Source: Wurfbainia villosa
Taxonomy: Eukaryota; Streptophyta; Magnoliopsida; Zingiberales; Zingiberaceae
Assembly (NCBI GenBank): GCA_025175895.1
Contig: JAKLTH010000221.1
Location: 1 to 64,000, forward strand
Direction of reading: 5' to 3'
Length of the DNA stretch: 64,000 bases
Below the pieces are notes generated by a model, which was not told the origin of the DNA, did no database searches, and saw only the letters and a program-made list of their open reading frames with translations. Both the position numbers and the translations under genes were made by a program. Positions 33,858 to 45,148 of the stretch are shown here, one piece after another (positions within the stretch are counted from its first letter, which is position 1; every line of letters begins with the position of its first letter).

Positions 33858-34318
33858 CTTATAACATTCTCTTTTTTAGTAACTTTCCTGAGGGCTTCTC
33901 GCTTGCTTCTGAATGATACCTTTGTCCCTATAACTAGTTATCATCCTCTTGTTATGCTCCTTGAGGGATTGGGAACTCTGAACCAATTTTAACTTGGTCT
34001 CGCTCTACACCAAGTTATCTCTTTCCGTAGTACGACGCAATAACCTTATCGGTTCGGGTTTATCTGAGAGATGTAGAATACCGCTATTCCTCCACCCTAA
34101 TTTTGGTTCGGGATTCGGAAAGGTCTCACTCGACATCATTCATACCCCCGATTCTCGTTCGGCGACGCTTTAAACTCTCTTGCTTGTTGATCTTCCCTAT
34201 CTCTTATCGCTTTGGAAATGATATCAAACTCTTCGCCTTCTTTCCTTTCCTAACCTCTGCCCCTTTCCTTCCATTATAAATCCTTCGTCCCCCATGTCTT
34301 CTCCGCTATCTTTCTATC
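33858..34318. other. Gypsy spacer, no coding signature
   Basis: Non-coding stretch between plus-strand ORF remnants. No feature recognised. Confidence 0.35.
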
Positions 34319-35379
34319 ATGGCTTTATGGGGCATCCCATCGTTTCTTGAGTCGAATCTTTTGAACTACAAGACTGGTTTCAAGATATTGAAGATTCGGA
34401 GACCCGCCAATCGCCACTTCACGCCTTCCGCCCTTCCGCTTCCGCCTCTCCGTCTCTCCTACCCCCTCAGGCAGGAGGTCCTTCCGCGCTCCTTTCCCTC
34501 CTTCCGCAATCGAAAGTGTGGAATCCTCCTTCACGTGGGAGTATACAAGGGGAGATCCTCGTGCCGCTAACTTCCCCACTTCCACCAAAGACTGCTTTCG
34601 CCCCAGCTTCCCGGGCGAGGACTCATCCTTCCTCTTCATGAAGGTCCACCATTCTTCCTCCTCCTCAAGGCAACGCCTGAGTCATATTAGCTCCTTCTCC
34701 CCAAAGAGACCTCTCCCGCTTCGTCTGTTAGGAGTAATCATGGAAAATCTTTATAGATCAAGTTAATGTAATCATTTCAAATATGTTAATAAAAATAAGG
34801 GAGGGAAATGATATCTGCTTTTGTCTTTTTCTCGTAGAAGTAAGATTTCTGTCTTCCAAAAGGACGGTAGTCTGATCCGAACATACCTTCCTCTATCATT
34901 TCTCGGGGATTCGGACCCTCTTAATTACAATTGTAGTCCCGTCGACCTTCCCACTCATCGCCTCTAATGCTTCCTTCCTCTTCTTTACTGGCATTTATGG
35001 TCACTACTTCTTCCACCAATAAATGCATTATTCCCCTTCGTTGCCATAAAAAACCCCGACCTTTACTTGATAGCTTCCATCATTCTCCTTTTTCCTTTGC
35101 TTGTCATGGACAAGATATCGAATGCAGTAGCGCTCGCCTTCTAAAGAACAGATAAATGATCGCCGATACATAGCTATCTTGGAGGAACAAGTGAAGTGTT
35201 TACAGCAACAGCTGAAGGAAACTTACGCCAATAATCACTCCCTACGCCAACAACTGGTCGGGTTCCAAAAGGAACTGGCCAAGCAGACCTTCCTGCAGCA
35301 ATCCTATTGGCGTCAACTATGGTGCCAACCTCAACCATACAAGGGAACTCCCTCTGTCCCTCCTAACAAAGAACTGTAA
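34319..35379 (+). pseudogene. Antisense ORF 2 remnant of the Tat element
   Basis: Short plus-strand frames at 34319-34570 and 35179-35379 with stops between. The last part is a predicted coiled coil (MEEQVKCLQQQLKETYANN, then LRQQLVGFQKELAKQ) ending at a stop. It resembles the coiled-coil ends of the other antisense ORFs, suggesting repeated or split ORFs. No domain with known function was recognised. Confidence 0.45.
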
Positions 35380-35654
35380 CGCCCGGGATATATAAGGGCT
35401 GTTGTTTGTTATCTTCCCTTGTAGATGACTCAGAATATGTAATTCTCTCACATTAATGAACTTTCCTAGTTTATCTCCTTTCTCCAGTATCTTCTAAGTT
35501 GTATATTTCGGCTCTTCCGTCTTTTCAATCTGCCGGGTATATGGAACCCTTAAATGAGTCAACCCTGCTATTTCACAGGAATACAACAATACAAAGTTAA
35601 ACAAGAATTTCAACTCCCCCCTTTACGGGGAGAAAAAGTGATATACAACTGAGG

Positions 35655-36895
35655 AAGTCCCAGTCCTCCCGTTCCACCACCGCACGAGGATATCTCCCGT
35701 TTTGCGGGGATAAAAATCTATATATATAGAGTAAATAACAACCGAATGATATCGGTTCTTCCGTTCCACCACCACACATGGATAGCTTCTGCTCTACGGG
35801 GATAGAAATTTATAGATAAAGTAAATAATAACCGAAAGATATCAGTTCTTCTGTTCCACCACCACACGGGGATATCTTCCGCTCTTCGGGGATAAAAATC
35901 TATATATATAGAGTAAATAACAACCGAAGGATATCAGTTCTTCGCCCACCACCACGGGATAGCTTAGCTCTGCGAATAGAAATTTATAGATAAAGTAAAT
36001 AATAACCAAAGATATCGGTTCTTCCGCTCCACCACCACGGGATATCTTCAGCTCTGGATATAAATTTATATATATAAAGTAAATAATAACCGAAGGATAT
36101 CGGTTCTTCCGTTCCACCACCACACGGGGATAGCTTCCGCTCTGCGGGGATAGAAATTTATAGATAAAGTAAATAATAACCGAAAGATACTTCTTCCGCT
36201 CCACCACCACACGGGATATCTTCGCTCATGGGATAGAAATTTATATATATAAAGTAAATAATAACCAAGGATATCGGTTCTTCCGCTCCACCACCACACG
36301 GGATATCTTCCGCTACCATGGGATAGAAATTTAGACATAGAGTAAATAATAACCAAGGATATCGGTTCTTCCGCTCCACCACACGGGGATAGCTTCGCTC
36401 TGCGAGATAGAAATTTATAGATAAAGTAAATAATAACCGAAAGATATCGGTTCTTCCGCTTCCACCATCACACGGGATATCTTCGCTCTGCGGGGATAGA
36501 AATTTATATATATAAAGTAAATAATAACCGAAGGATATCGGTTCTTCCGTACCACCACACGGGGATATCTTCCGCTCTGCCTTGCTGGGATAGAAATTTA
36601 GACATATAAAGTAAATAATAACCGAAGGATATCGGTTCTTTCATTCCACCACCACATGAGGATATCTTCCGCTCTGCCTTGCGGGGATAAAAATTTATAT
36701 ATAAAGTAAATAATAATCGAAGGATATTGGTTCTTCCGTTCCACCACCACACGGGGATATCTTCCACTCTGCCTTGCGGGGATAAAAATTTATATATAAA
36801 GTAAATAATAACCGAAGGATATCGGTTCTTCCGTTCCACCACCACACGGGGATATCTTCCGCTCTGCCTTGCGGGGATAGAAATTTATATGTATA
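35655..36895. repeat. Tandem array, ~14 units of ~83-96 bp, inside the Tat element
   Basis: Each unit contains GGTTCTTCCG(T/C)TCCACCACCAC, then GGGATA(T/G)CTTC, GCTCTGC, GGGGATA(G/A)AAATTTATA and AAAGTAAATAATAACCGAA. Some later units carry an extra CCTTGC, and short units carry deletions. It lies between two groups of antisense ORFs. Subrepeat arrays in this position are known in Tat/Ogre elements and can seed satellites. Confidence 0.93.
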
Positions 36896-37084
36896 GCGCC
36901 AAGGCCATTAGCATAAAGGAGGCAACGCCTTCATATAATTCCTCTTTTGACTCTCCTCTTGAAGGGGGTTTTTATCACATAATGGACCATTTAGAAATAT
37001 AAACCCTTATTTCCCTTTCACCACAGACGAGAAGCCCGCTAATGGCTGCAAGCCCATTCTTCCCCCCTTTTATAGGGGGGTCTT
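36896..37084. other. Gypsy spacer
   Basis: Short stretch after the tandem array with no recognised feature. Confidence 0.3.
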
Positions 37085-39031
37085 TTGTCTTCGCTTTCTT
37101 CTCGCCATCTTCATCCCTTCGCCTTTTGGTCTCCTTTTCTTCATCCGCTTGCTCCTCCGCCAAACCTCGCTTTCTCGATCCTTTCTTCCCCCTCTTTTCC
37201 TTTTATTTTTAGACCCCCAAGATGCATTCCAACTTCTTCCAGAGATAGCCGAATCGACCGCAAACGGGATCTTTGGTCAACCTTTCGCTTCTTCTTCCTT
37301 TTCACCTTCCCCGATCACCACCATATCTAATTCACCTCGTCGTTCTCCCTCTCCTCCTCCGGCGACCCTCACTACCTCCATCCCAGAGGAAGCCAGGGTC
37401 ATTAGTCTCTCCTCACTTCCTTCGGTCTTTACAAGCCCTAACTTTCCCACTCTTTCTCCTTCCGCCAACGACGTTCAGAAATCGCCTTCTTCTTCCCCGT
37501 AACCTGGGGATGAACCTAGGGAGGATGTATTCCCATGTCAGCCAATGACAGAGGTCGATCACCCCGCTTCTCTTTCCCAAGACGCTATTCCTTTTCAACC
37601 CATGGCGGTTGATATTCCTTCATCGCCAACTTCCCTTCGCTCATCGCTCAAGAATCCCTCTCCTCCTGTGGACTCGACGAGTCCTCTACTTCTTGCGTCC
37701 CCCATCAAGGCTCCTCCACCAATGCTCATCGCCTTGTCTTCTCAAGATCCCTCCTCCGATCAACCTCCTTCCGCTTTTTCCTTCCAAACCCAACCCCAAC
37801 CAGCGTGACACATATTCTCCCAAGAACTCGGATATGCCGCCCCTGACTACCACCTCCCTGGGCCGTCCTAATGATACTCCTCCTTCTTTCCATTCTCAAC
37901 CAATGGATACCGCCCCATTTTCCCCTTTATGTTTAGATTCCTCTTTCAAGATCTTCCGTCCCGCTTCTTCCCTTTCTCCTGTGAGTCTTGATTCAACTTA
38001 GAGGAAGTGGTTCCTCGCATGGAAGGCCCGCGCCATGCTCGGACTTGGTATGTTTTCTTACTCACTTCCTTAGCTTTGTCTAGTGACCAATTTCTTTTCC
38101 CTACAACCGGTATGTAGGCCCCGACCAACTATCAAGAATTGGATCGCTTCTTCATCAATACTGTGCTCAAGCCCAAAAATGGGAGCGACAACAACGGAAG
38201 GCTTGGCGAATGCTCAAATCGAGAACGACTCGCTACAACAATTGCACTGTGTCAAGAGCAATTAGCCAAGCTCGCCAAAGAATTCGTAAGGATGTCGACA
38301 CTATTGCAAAGATTAAAGGAGCAACCACGCCCAGTGCAGAGTCACTTGTCCCCTAGCAGAAGTCCACCGGCCTCTCGATACGAGTAATCTTCCTCACTCA
38401 AGAGTTACTACGCTTCAAAGGCGTAGCAGAGCTCCTCCAGGGGAAGCAACAGATTCTAATGTCATCGCCGCTGTGTTCAATATCACGAGCACAAGATAAG
38501 ATAGGGGACCTTCGCACCGCTTGTCAAGGAGGTACAAGAAAACTCATCCCTTATAAATTTCCGGGCGCATGCTCATGCCCGCCTCACGCAGTAAAGAAAC
38601 TTTCCTCCAGAGGACGAGCAATCGAACTTGCCCGAACGGATCGTATTCCGGCAAAGGAGGGGATTTCCTTCCATGCGCAAAATACGGGTGGAGATGACGA
38701 TCTTGTGCAAAGAGACCAAAGTTCCCGAGCCGATAATGTCTCCATCTTGGCCGATGCTATTATGGAGGTGTCGCGGCGCTATGTGGACGTGCGTCGAAAT
38801 CTTCAAGAGCAACAAGAAACATGCGAGAGACTACATCGAGAGCGAATCCCTGACCGTCCGAACCGCGAGGAGCGGCTCATCATTTTAATGCGCGCCACCT
38901 ATCAAGACGGATTTAATGACGCGGTTCAGCAGTATGCTGCCCAAGGATTACCTCCTCCCACTTATCCTTCATTTTCTTTAAATTGGGAGGCTGGTTTTCG
39001 ACGTTATCCTCCCGACCGGTTTAAGCTGTAA
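37085..39031 (+). pseudogene. Antisense ORF 3 of the Tat element (Pro/Ser-rich, coiled-coil C-terminus)
   Basis: Plus-strand frames at 37149-37502, 37545-37808 and 38459-39031 form a decayed protein. It has a Pro/Ser-rich low-complexity part (SPRRSPSPPPATLTTS) and then a helical, charged C-terminus (VRRNLQEQQETCERLHRER, then LIILMRATYQDGFNDAVQQY). The stop at 39031 lies about 110 bases from the truncated integrase end, so the two converge tail to tail. No enzymatic motif was recognised. The pattern matches antisense ORFs described in plant Ty3/gypsy elements. Confidence 0.55.
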
Positions 39032-39139
39032 TTTAATATCCCATTTTGACACGGGAATTTCCTTTCTATTTTTCTTTTTCTTCTTCAAAATGTATTGATA
39101 ATACCATATTGCCCTTATAAATAACCCCTTAATGAAATT

Positions 39140-39880
39140 TGGAGAATACTTGGCATCTACCTGCCCATTCGCTTGAGGATGGGCTACCGAAGTGAAAGTC
39201 TGTTGAATGTTGAGACTTTGGCACCATTCTTGGATCTTTTTTCCTTGGAACTGTCGTCCATTGTCACTGACTATTTTCCGAGGGATACCATACCAACAAA
39301 TGATATTTCTCCATAAGAACTGTATTACGACATTCTCAGTAATTTTGGCTAAGGGCTCTACCTCCACCCATTTGGAAAAATAATCCACAGCTACCAATAA
39401 AAACTTCCTCTGTAAAGGTGCCGCCGACATCGGACCTACTATATCTATTCCCCATTGATCGAAAGGACAAGAAGAGATTACGACTTTCATTAACTCAGCT
39501 GGCCGTTCAGAACTGTTGCTATGCTTCTGACAAGCGATGCAGGTTTGCACTATATGAGCAGCATCTTGCTGAAGAGTAGGCCAAAAGTATCCTACCAATA
39601 AGGCATTTCTTGCTGAAGCTCTCCCTCCTAAATGATTGCTACAACATCCTTCATGGATCTCCCGGAGCACCCATTCCGCATCCTCGTTTCCCAGGCATTT
39701 TAACAAGGGTCGCCCAAAAGAGGTCTTGTATAGGTCTTCATTTAAGAGGATGAACTGCTTTGACTCGGTTTTATTAAAGTGGATGCCACTATTTTCCCTT
39801 GAGGATCTTCCGTCCGTAAATAAGCTATGATGTCGGTCCTCCAATCGAGAGTTAGGCTCGATCGTGCACGCCTCCTCCAC
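39140..39880 (-). pseudogene. Gypsy integrase, C-terminally truncated
   Basis: The minus strand has the HHCC zinc-binding region (REIHEGCCSNHLGG, then CIACQKH) and the integrase core with the first Asp in WGIDIVGP and the second in SDNGRQF. Where the catalytic Glu is expected (HPQANGQVE), the sequence reads HPQANGQVD, and family similarity ends a few residues later at about 39145. Both the substitution and the missing C-terminal half would prevent integration. Sequence beyond this point belongs to the antisense ORF side. Confidence 0.85.
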
Positions 39881-40193
39881 GATGCATATTGCTAAGGAAG
39901 TATGAATTCTCGTATGGATCGCCCGAGGATTTTATTCCTCCCATAGCGCTAGTCATCCGAGCCAATTCATCCGCTTTCCGCCAGTGCTCATGGATTTGCT
40001 TCAAGAGGACCCGAAATTGAGCTTTTTCTTTCTCAAAAGTCTTCAAGTACTTACGCAACCTTTCCTCCCAACCGCAAAAGAACCTTGAAGTTGTGATATT
40101 ATCAACTCGGGAATCCGAGTGGATCACAATGGAAGAAGCCTCCACCGCTTTAGCACTGCGATCCGCTAGAATGGCTTCATATTCCGCTTTCAT
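39852..40193 (-). pseudogene. Second (archaeal-type) RNase H of the Tat element
   Basis: The minus-strand frame reads MKAEYEAILADRSAKAVEAS, then IVIHSDSR, then WEERLRKYLKTFEKEKAQF and ADELARM. These are the conserved pieces of the extra aRNH domain (E in AEYEAI, D in HSDS, ADELA) found between the gypsy RNase H and integrase in the Tat lineage. The domain is partly degraded in its middle. Confidence 0.75.
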
Positions 40194-40297
40194 TATTAGA
40201 TGCCCGATATTCCGTGCGAATCGCTAATCGAGTTTCTTCACCTCCGGAGAAATTAATAAAATACCAACGCCACGCTGTAGATCCTCAAGAACCGTCT

Positions 40298-41529
40298 TCA
40301 CGAATATATTCCATGCCTCGATCCTCCTCCTTTGTTGCGAACCATCTTCCACGCCGCAAGGTACCTCGCTAAAATCGTGAGTGCTTGGGCCTTGATAACC
40401 GTTCGAGGTTGGTAGTGAATATCATACTCGCTTAGTTCTACCACCCATTTGACCAATCTTCCAGAGAAATTTGGCTTAGTGAGGACCTTACCCAATTCGC
40501 TGTGTGTTAGAACGGTGATGGGATGAGCCAAAAAGTACGACCTTAATTTGCGGGCGGTTAGTACTAGGATATATGTCAACTTCTCTAGCTCCGTATAACG
40601 GAATTCTGCCCCCTTCAGGATATGGTTGGTATAATAAATAGGTTGCTGGTGAGAACCTTCTTGTTTCAATAATACCGAACTAACGGCTCCCTCCGAGACG
40701 GCCAGATACATCCATAATGGTTCTCCAGGTATTGGTTTGGCTAGCAAGGGGAGTCCAGCCAAATATTTCTTCAACTCCTGGAAAGCCTGTTCACATTGAT
40801 CATCCCACTGGAATTTAGCATCCTTGCGCAAGATCTTGAAAAAAGGCAGCCCCTTGTCCGCCGATCTGGCTATAAATCGGGATAAAGAAACAATCATGCC
40901 CACCAACCTTTGAGTCTCTCGCAGATTAGCAGGTGATTTCATGTTGCATAGGGCTTGCACTTTCTTAGGGTTGGCTTGCAGCCCCTTCTCCGTTACTATG
41001 TACCCCAAGAACTTGCCACTCTTTACCCCGAACAGGCATTTGTTAGGGTTTAGCTTCATATTGAACCGCCTTAATGTAGCGAAGGTTTCATGTAAGTCCT
41101 TGACTAAATCCCGAGTGGCTTTCGATTTGACTAAGATGTCATCCACGTAGACATCCACATTCTTCCCTCATGAAGATTTTGTCCATATAATAGCGATAGG
41201 TGGCTCTGCGTTCTTTAGTCCGAACGACATTACCACATAAGCGATAACCCTACAAAGCTAACCCTCTTTTGATCTTCTTGGGCCAAAGGTATTTGATGAT
41301 ACCCTTGATATGCATCCATTAGAGACACCACTTCATATCCCACAGTAGAATCCACTAATTGATCAATACGAGGCAAGGGGTAGCAGTCTTTAGGGCATGC
41401 TTTATTCAAATCACGGAAATCGATACACATCCTCCATTGCCCCGAAGGCTTGGGGACCAAGACTACATTAGAAACCCATTCGGGGAACTGGATTTCCTTT
41501 ACATGACCCGCTTTTAGTAGTTTGTCCAC
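40298..41529 (-). pseudogene. Gypsy reverse transcriptase and RNase H
   Basis: Two frames. At 41529-41230 lie the N-terminal RT motifs (WRMCIDFRDLNKACPKDCYP, LMDAYQGYHQI). At 41158-40298 lies the catalytic YVDDILVKS, then the thumb (GFLGYIV-like GKFLGYIVTEKGLQANP) and an RNase H with EPLWMYLAVSEGAVSSVL and the conserved RYTELEKLTY. Between the frames, about 70 bases are shifted, so RT is interrupted. RT converts the element RNA to cDNA and RNase H removes the RNA strand. Confidence 0.9.
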
Positions 41530-41537
41530 TTCTTCTG

Positions 41538-42400
41538 CTATGACTTTGTCCTTTTCTGGTCCAAAATGTCACCTCTTACATTTGGTGGTCGGGCTCCTTT
41601 AATGATATTGAGATGATGTTCCGCCACTTGAGGATGGATCCCCGTGAGATCATGCACATCTTTTGCAAAGATGTCTTCATTCTCCTTCAGGCAAGCCACC
41701 AGCTCTTCTTTGACATCCAGCTGTTGTGCTATCCGTGTGGCCTTTCCTGGAGCGATTTCCACCAGTTCTCCCTCCTCTATTTTATCAACTTTGGGGGGGG
41801 ATTCCTCCAGGACGCAGACATCAGTGATGATGACAGCTTTGCCCTTTAGGTCCTCGGTTCGGGCTTTCTTCTGATCGTCCCGAACCATTTGCACGTAGCA
41901 GCTCCTAGAGGCCTTCTGTTCTCCACGAACTTCGCTCACCGATTGACCTACTGGAAATTTCAACTTCTGGTGGTATGGGGAAGCCACTGCCTGAAAAAGG
42001 GTGAGGAAAGGACGCCCAAGAATAGCGTTATAAGTGGACGGAGCGTCCACAATAAGGAAAGGAATTATACTGATTTTTTGGTTGGGTTTTACACTCAGAG
42101 TTAAAGGCAATGATATCTGTCCCTTCGGGTGAACCATATGCCCTGCGAATCCGAAGAGAGGAGTGGACACATCTTCTAATTGGGCATTTCCCAGCTGCAT
42201 TTGTCCGAATCCTGAAAAAGGATGTTAACAGAGCTTCCCGAGTCAACTAGTACCCGGGCCACTTCATAATTGGCCAGGGATATACGGATAACCAAGGCGT
42301 CCGTGTGGGGCAGCAGGACACCTTGCAGATCTTCTGGCCCGAACGAAACAGGCGGTACAACTTGAATAGTCTGGTCGGTGACGATGGTCAAACTCTCCAT
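41538..42400 (-). pseudogene. Gypsy aspartic protease and linker to RT
   Basis: The minus strand carries a retropepsin-like protease with active site VLVDSGSSVNILF at about 42225-42265 and the second conserved block YNAILGRPFL in the next frame. A frameshift lies between them near 42190. The linker continues with EVAEHH-like PQVAEHHLNIIKGARP, the usual approach to RT. It would process the polyprotein if intact. Confidence 0.85.
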
Positions 42401-42489
42401 GAGACGGGTGTACGACTTCCGTGCCCGGTTGGAGTCTCCGTCGGTAGGTCCTCCAGCTATAACATGAATAACTCTCCGTGTGGGAATGT

Positions 42490-43850
42490 CATCTAGATTG
42501 GATGAAGGGCCCTCACCTAATGGACCTTCTTGAGAGACAACCTCCTGGGATGGCGTTTGGGGGAAAGTGACCCGGGGTTGTTGATTATATGGCCCTGGAC
42601 GGGTTACATTAGGTCGGGGGCCTCGCCGCGCGGCCTCCCCGCTGAAACCTTACTGCGGATATGCAAGATGGAGGCGATCCAATTCTTCTTGTAACTTGAA
42701 ACATCGACTACCATCGTGGTCGATTCTCGTATGATATTGGCAAAAGAATAGGGGGGGTTACGCGGGATCCTCTGTCCCAAGGGTCGCCAGAGGCACTCGC
42801 CGGGTCGTAAATTCCATTTCACGCTTCTTTCCATGTCCTCACAGGAGGAAAGCGCCAGCCGCCATGATTTGTAATGGCGGGTGGGGCGACACCTTGCAAA
42901 GATTGACGAGGCCTCGGAACCTCTGTCGAAAAGGTCTTGTATACTCCCGCCGAGGGTGCTTGAGGAGCAACGGACGAACTCTTTCGATGATCAGCTGTGT
43001 GGATCCTGCTCGCCCTCCGTACCTTTAATCCTTCTTCTTGCGGATAAAGCGCTCGCACGGCCAAGAATCTCTTCGTAACTATCAGTAGGTTGTCTTAACA
43101 AGGAATCGAGGAAGGGCCTCCTCACCACGCATCTTGAATAGCGCCTCAAAGATTTAGATCGGGTGGCGGGGATTCCCCTGTCTGCAGAAGTGAATCGATG
43201 AATATACCCCCTAAGGGATTCCGAAGGTCCCTGGGTGATATGCATTAACATAGAGGCGTCTTGTTTATACGCCTTGCAGCTGACAAATTCTCGACTGAAC
43301 ATTCTCTGGAAGTCAAAGCAGTGATAGACCGGGCGAGTAGTAAACCACTTTGCGCCGAGCTCGGGTGGTTCTAAGACTCGACTTGAGAGCGTCGATAATA
43401 AAGGAAGCGAGGCCGCTCCGTCGAATTGAGATATGTGCTCTTCAGATCCGTCGAACCATCATACTTATTGACTGAGGATTCGGAAGTAGGATGGAGGAGC
43501 TCGGTGAGAATGTCCATCGTGAAGGGACTAGGCTCATATACTCCGAGGTCCGGTTGATTGACTTTCACCTGTTCCTCTGCGCATTTGAGTGAAGGGCATA
43601 GTATTCGAGGCGTTCTTCCCAAGTCCGCCTCCAAGCAATACTTCCCCATTAGGCATGACGAGAGGAGGAGGCATTTCGGGTGGGCCTGGAAGAAGGTTCC
43701 CCGGAGTGCGGATGCAGATATCCGGTCCTTCTCGTTTCCCTGGCGAGGGCTTCTGTAATAGCGTCATCCATCAGAGCCTTCAGCTGCGATGGTAGAGTGT
43801 CAGATTTCTTCAGTTGCATCTCGACGTCCAGCTCAATGTTCCCACAGACG
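42490..43850 (-). pseudogene. Gypsy gag, heavily frameshifted
   Basis: Pieces of a Ty3/gypsy gag can be read in several minus-strand frames. The N-terminal part follows the PBS. The retrotrans_gag core survives as SREFVSCKAYKQDASMLM, then ITQGPSESLRGYIHRF (about 43200-43300) and SYEEILGRA (about 43060). The His/Cys region CQYHTRIDHDGSRCFKLQEE lies at about 42680-42740, and the typical VIAGGPTDGDS bridge to protease at about 42440-42475. At least four frame changes make it non-functional. Confidence 0.8.
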
Positions 43851-43858
43851 GCGCCAAC
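43839..43858 (-). promoter_or_regulatory. Gypsy primer-binding site region
   Basis: The minus strand directly after the LTR end (CATCA) reads GTTGGCGCCGTCTGTGGGAA, the common leader found right behind the 5' LTR of many plant Ty3/gypsy elements. It marks the 5' end of the element on the minus strand. Confidence 0.8.
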
Positions 43859-45148
43859 TGATGCAGCCTGGAAAATTCGCTTTACCCCCTTTTCGACGCG
43901 ACGAAGCCACGAAGGGAGCTTTTGGGGGGTTCTCACAGACCGCAACAGTAAAATGGATGTAGAAGACGAAGTCAAGAAACGCAAAACCCCCAAACAGACA
44001 ACGGAAACTAGAACACAAGATATAACGTGGTTCGGAATGAGTATTCCTACTCCACGGAGGTGAGCTCTCTCACCGGAGACAATGCCCAAGCACTTTCCAC
44101 TATGAATGCCCTCCTTTACGGAAAGGAAACTTCCCGAGGTGGAGGAGAAAACCTCTTACAGTTGGGTTACAAATACAAGAGAGAGTACGTATGACTCAAG
44201 ATCAAGGTCGCTGCCCTTCTTCTCCGGCGAAGTGTGACTCCTCTCCTCCTCCTCCTGGTCTCTCTTCGTGTCTGATGGAATGATTGCGGATCCCCTTTTT
44301 CCTCCTTGCTTCCTCCCCTTTTATCTCTTTTTCCTTCCTTCATTGTAATGTCGTAGGTTATCTCCATCATACACGTGGCCACCACCTTTCCCTGGAGAAT
44401 AATTCTGTTACAGATATCAGGAGTGAAGACTCCTTGGAATATTATGCCGTTGCCTAACACCCTTTCCTCTATTTTTCGGGAAACTAAGCTAGACTATCTC
44501 CCTCAACCTTCCGTGTTGAGGGAAGCTAGTTTAGGTCTATAGCCCATGGGTGACCTAGCCCTAAGGTTTTTTATCAACCCGAACCAACTCCTCTTTTCCC
44601 ACGTCAAATTCCCCTTATATTGATCAGATTGGACTGGCCTCTTGGCGAAACGCCTTCCGCCTCTCCTTTGCCGTATCAATTGCTTTCATTAACTCTCCCG
44701 TACCAATGACTTTCAATATTTGCCCGTACCGATGGCTTCTGATGTTCGCCCGTGCCAATGACTTTCAATATTTGCCCGTGCCAATGGCTTCTGATGTTCG
44801 CCCGTGCCAATGGCTTCTGATGTTCGCCCGTGCCAATGGCTTCTGCGTTTCGCCCGCGCCAATGACTTCTGAGGTTCGCCCGTGCCAATGACTTCTGATG
44901 TTCGCCCGTGCCAATGGCTTCTGCGTTTCGCCCGCGCCAATGGCTTCTGAGGTTCGCCCGTGCCAATGACTTCTGTGTTTCGCCCGCGCCAATGGCTTCT
45001 GAGGTTCGCCCGTGCCAATGGCTCCTGCGTTTCGCCCGCGCCAATCTTCCTTTCCTTTCTTAGCTGAGCCGTGTATTTTGGATCGGATCTTAGGTCACCC
45101 GCTAACCCCTCTATCGGGGATTATGTAGAGAAGGTACCAGTAGTATCA
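43859..45148 (-). repeat. Gypsy 5' LTR (right copy), ~1290 bp
   Basis: The plus strand runs from TGATGCAGCC to AGTAGTATCA. The ends are imperfect inverted repeats (TGATGC / GTATCA). It matches the left LTR throughout, apart from short indels and a longer minisatellite. It is adjacent to the primer-binding site at 43839-43858. Confidence 0.87.
44695..45038. repeat. 26 bp minisatellite in the right LTR, ~13 units
   Basis: Tandem 26-mers of the form CGTGCCAATGGCTTCTGATG plus TTCGCC, with variants TGCGTTTCGCC and TGAGGTTCGCC. Because 26 is not a multiple of three, all three frames stay open. The apparent proteins here (repeating SHWHGRT...) are artefacts. Confidence 0.92.

Larger units (their letters stand above)
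30216..45148 (-). mobile_element. Ty3/gypsy retrotransposon, Tat lineage, with antisense ORFs
   Basis: Minus-strand order: 5' LTR (45148-43859), primer-binding site, degenerate gag, protease, reverse transcriptase/RNase H, a second (archaeal-type) RNase H, integrase cut off at about 39145, then a 7.7 kb stretch holding plus-strand ORFs and a tandem array, and the 3' LTR (about 31387-30216). The second RNase H and the antisense ORFs between pol and the 3' LTR are features reported for the Tat/Ogre branch of plant Ty3/gypsy. Every coding region carries stops or frameshifts, so the element is dead. I see no matching 5 bp target-site duplication (GGGAG versus GTCAT) and no polypurine tract beside the 3' LTR, so later rearrangement is likely. 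Confidence 0.87.

Noticed and set aside
35842..36845. Minus-strand frames with repeating YYLLYI/WWWSGRTDI peptides
   Set aside because: By-products of the ~90 bp tandem array in the Tat element.
35655..36895. CRISPR-like regular repeat array
   Set aside because: Units are contiguous tandem copies without spacers, within a gypsy retroelement.
44676..45044. Long minus-strand frames encoding repeating SHWHGRT/SEAIGTGE peptides
   Set aside because: They arise from the 26 bp LTR minisatellite, which stays open in all frames; not genes.
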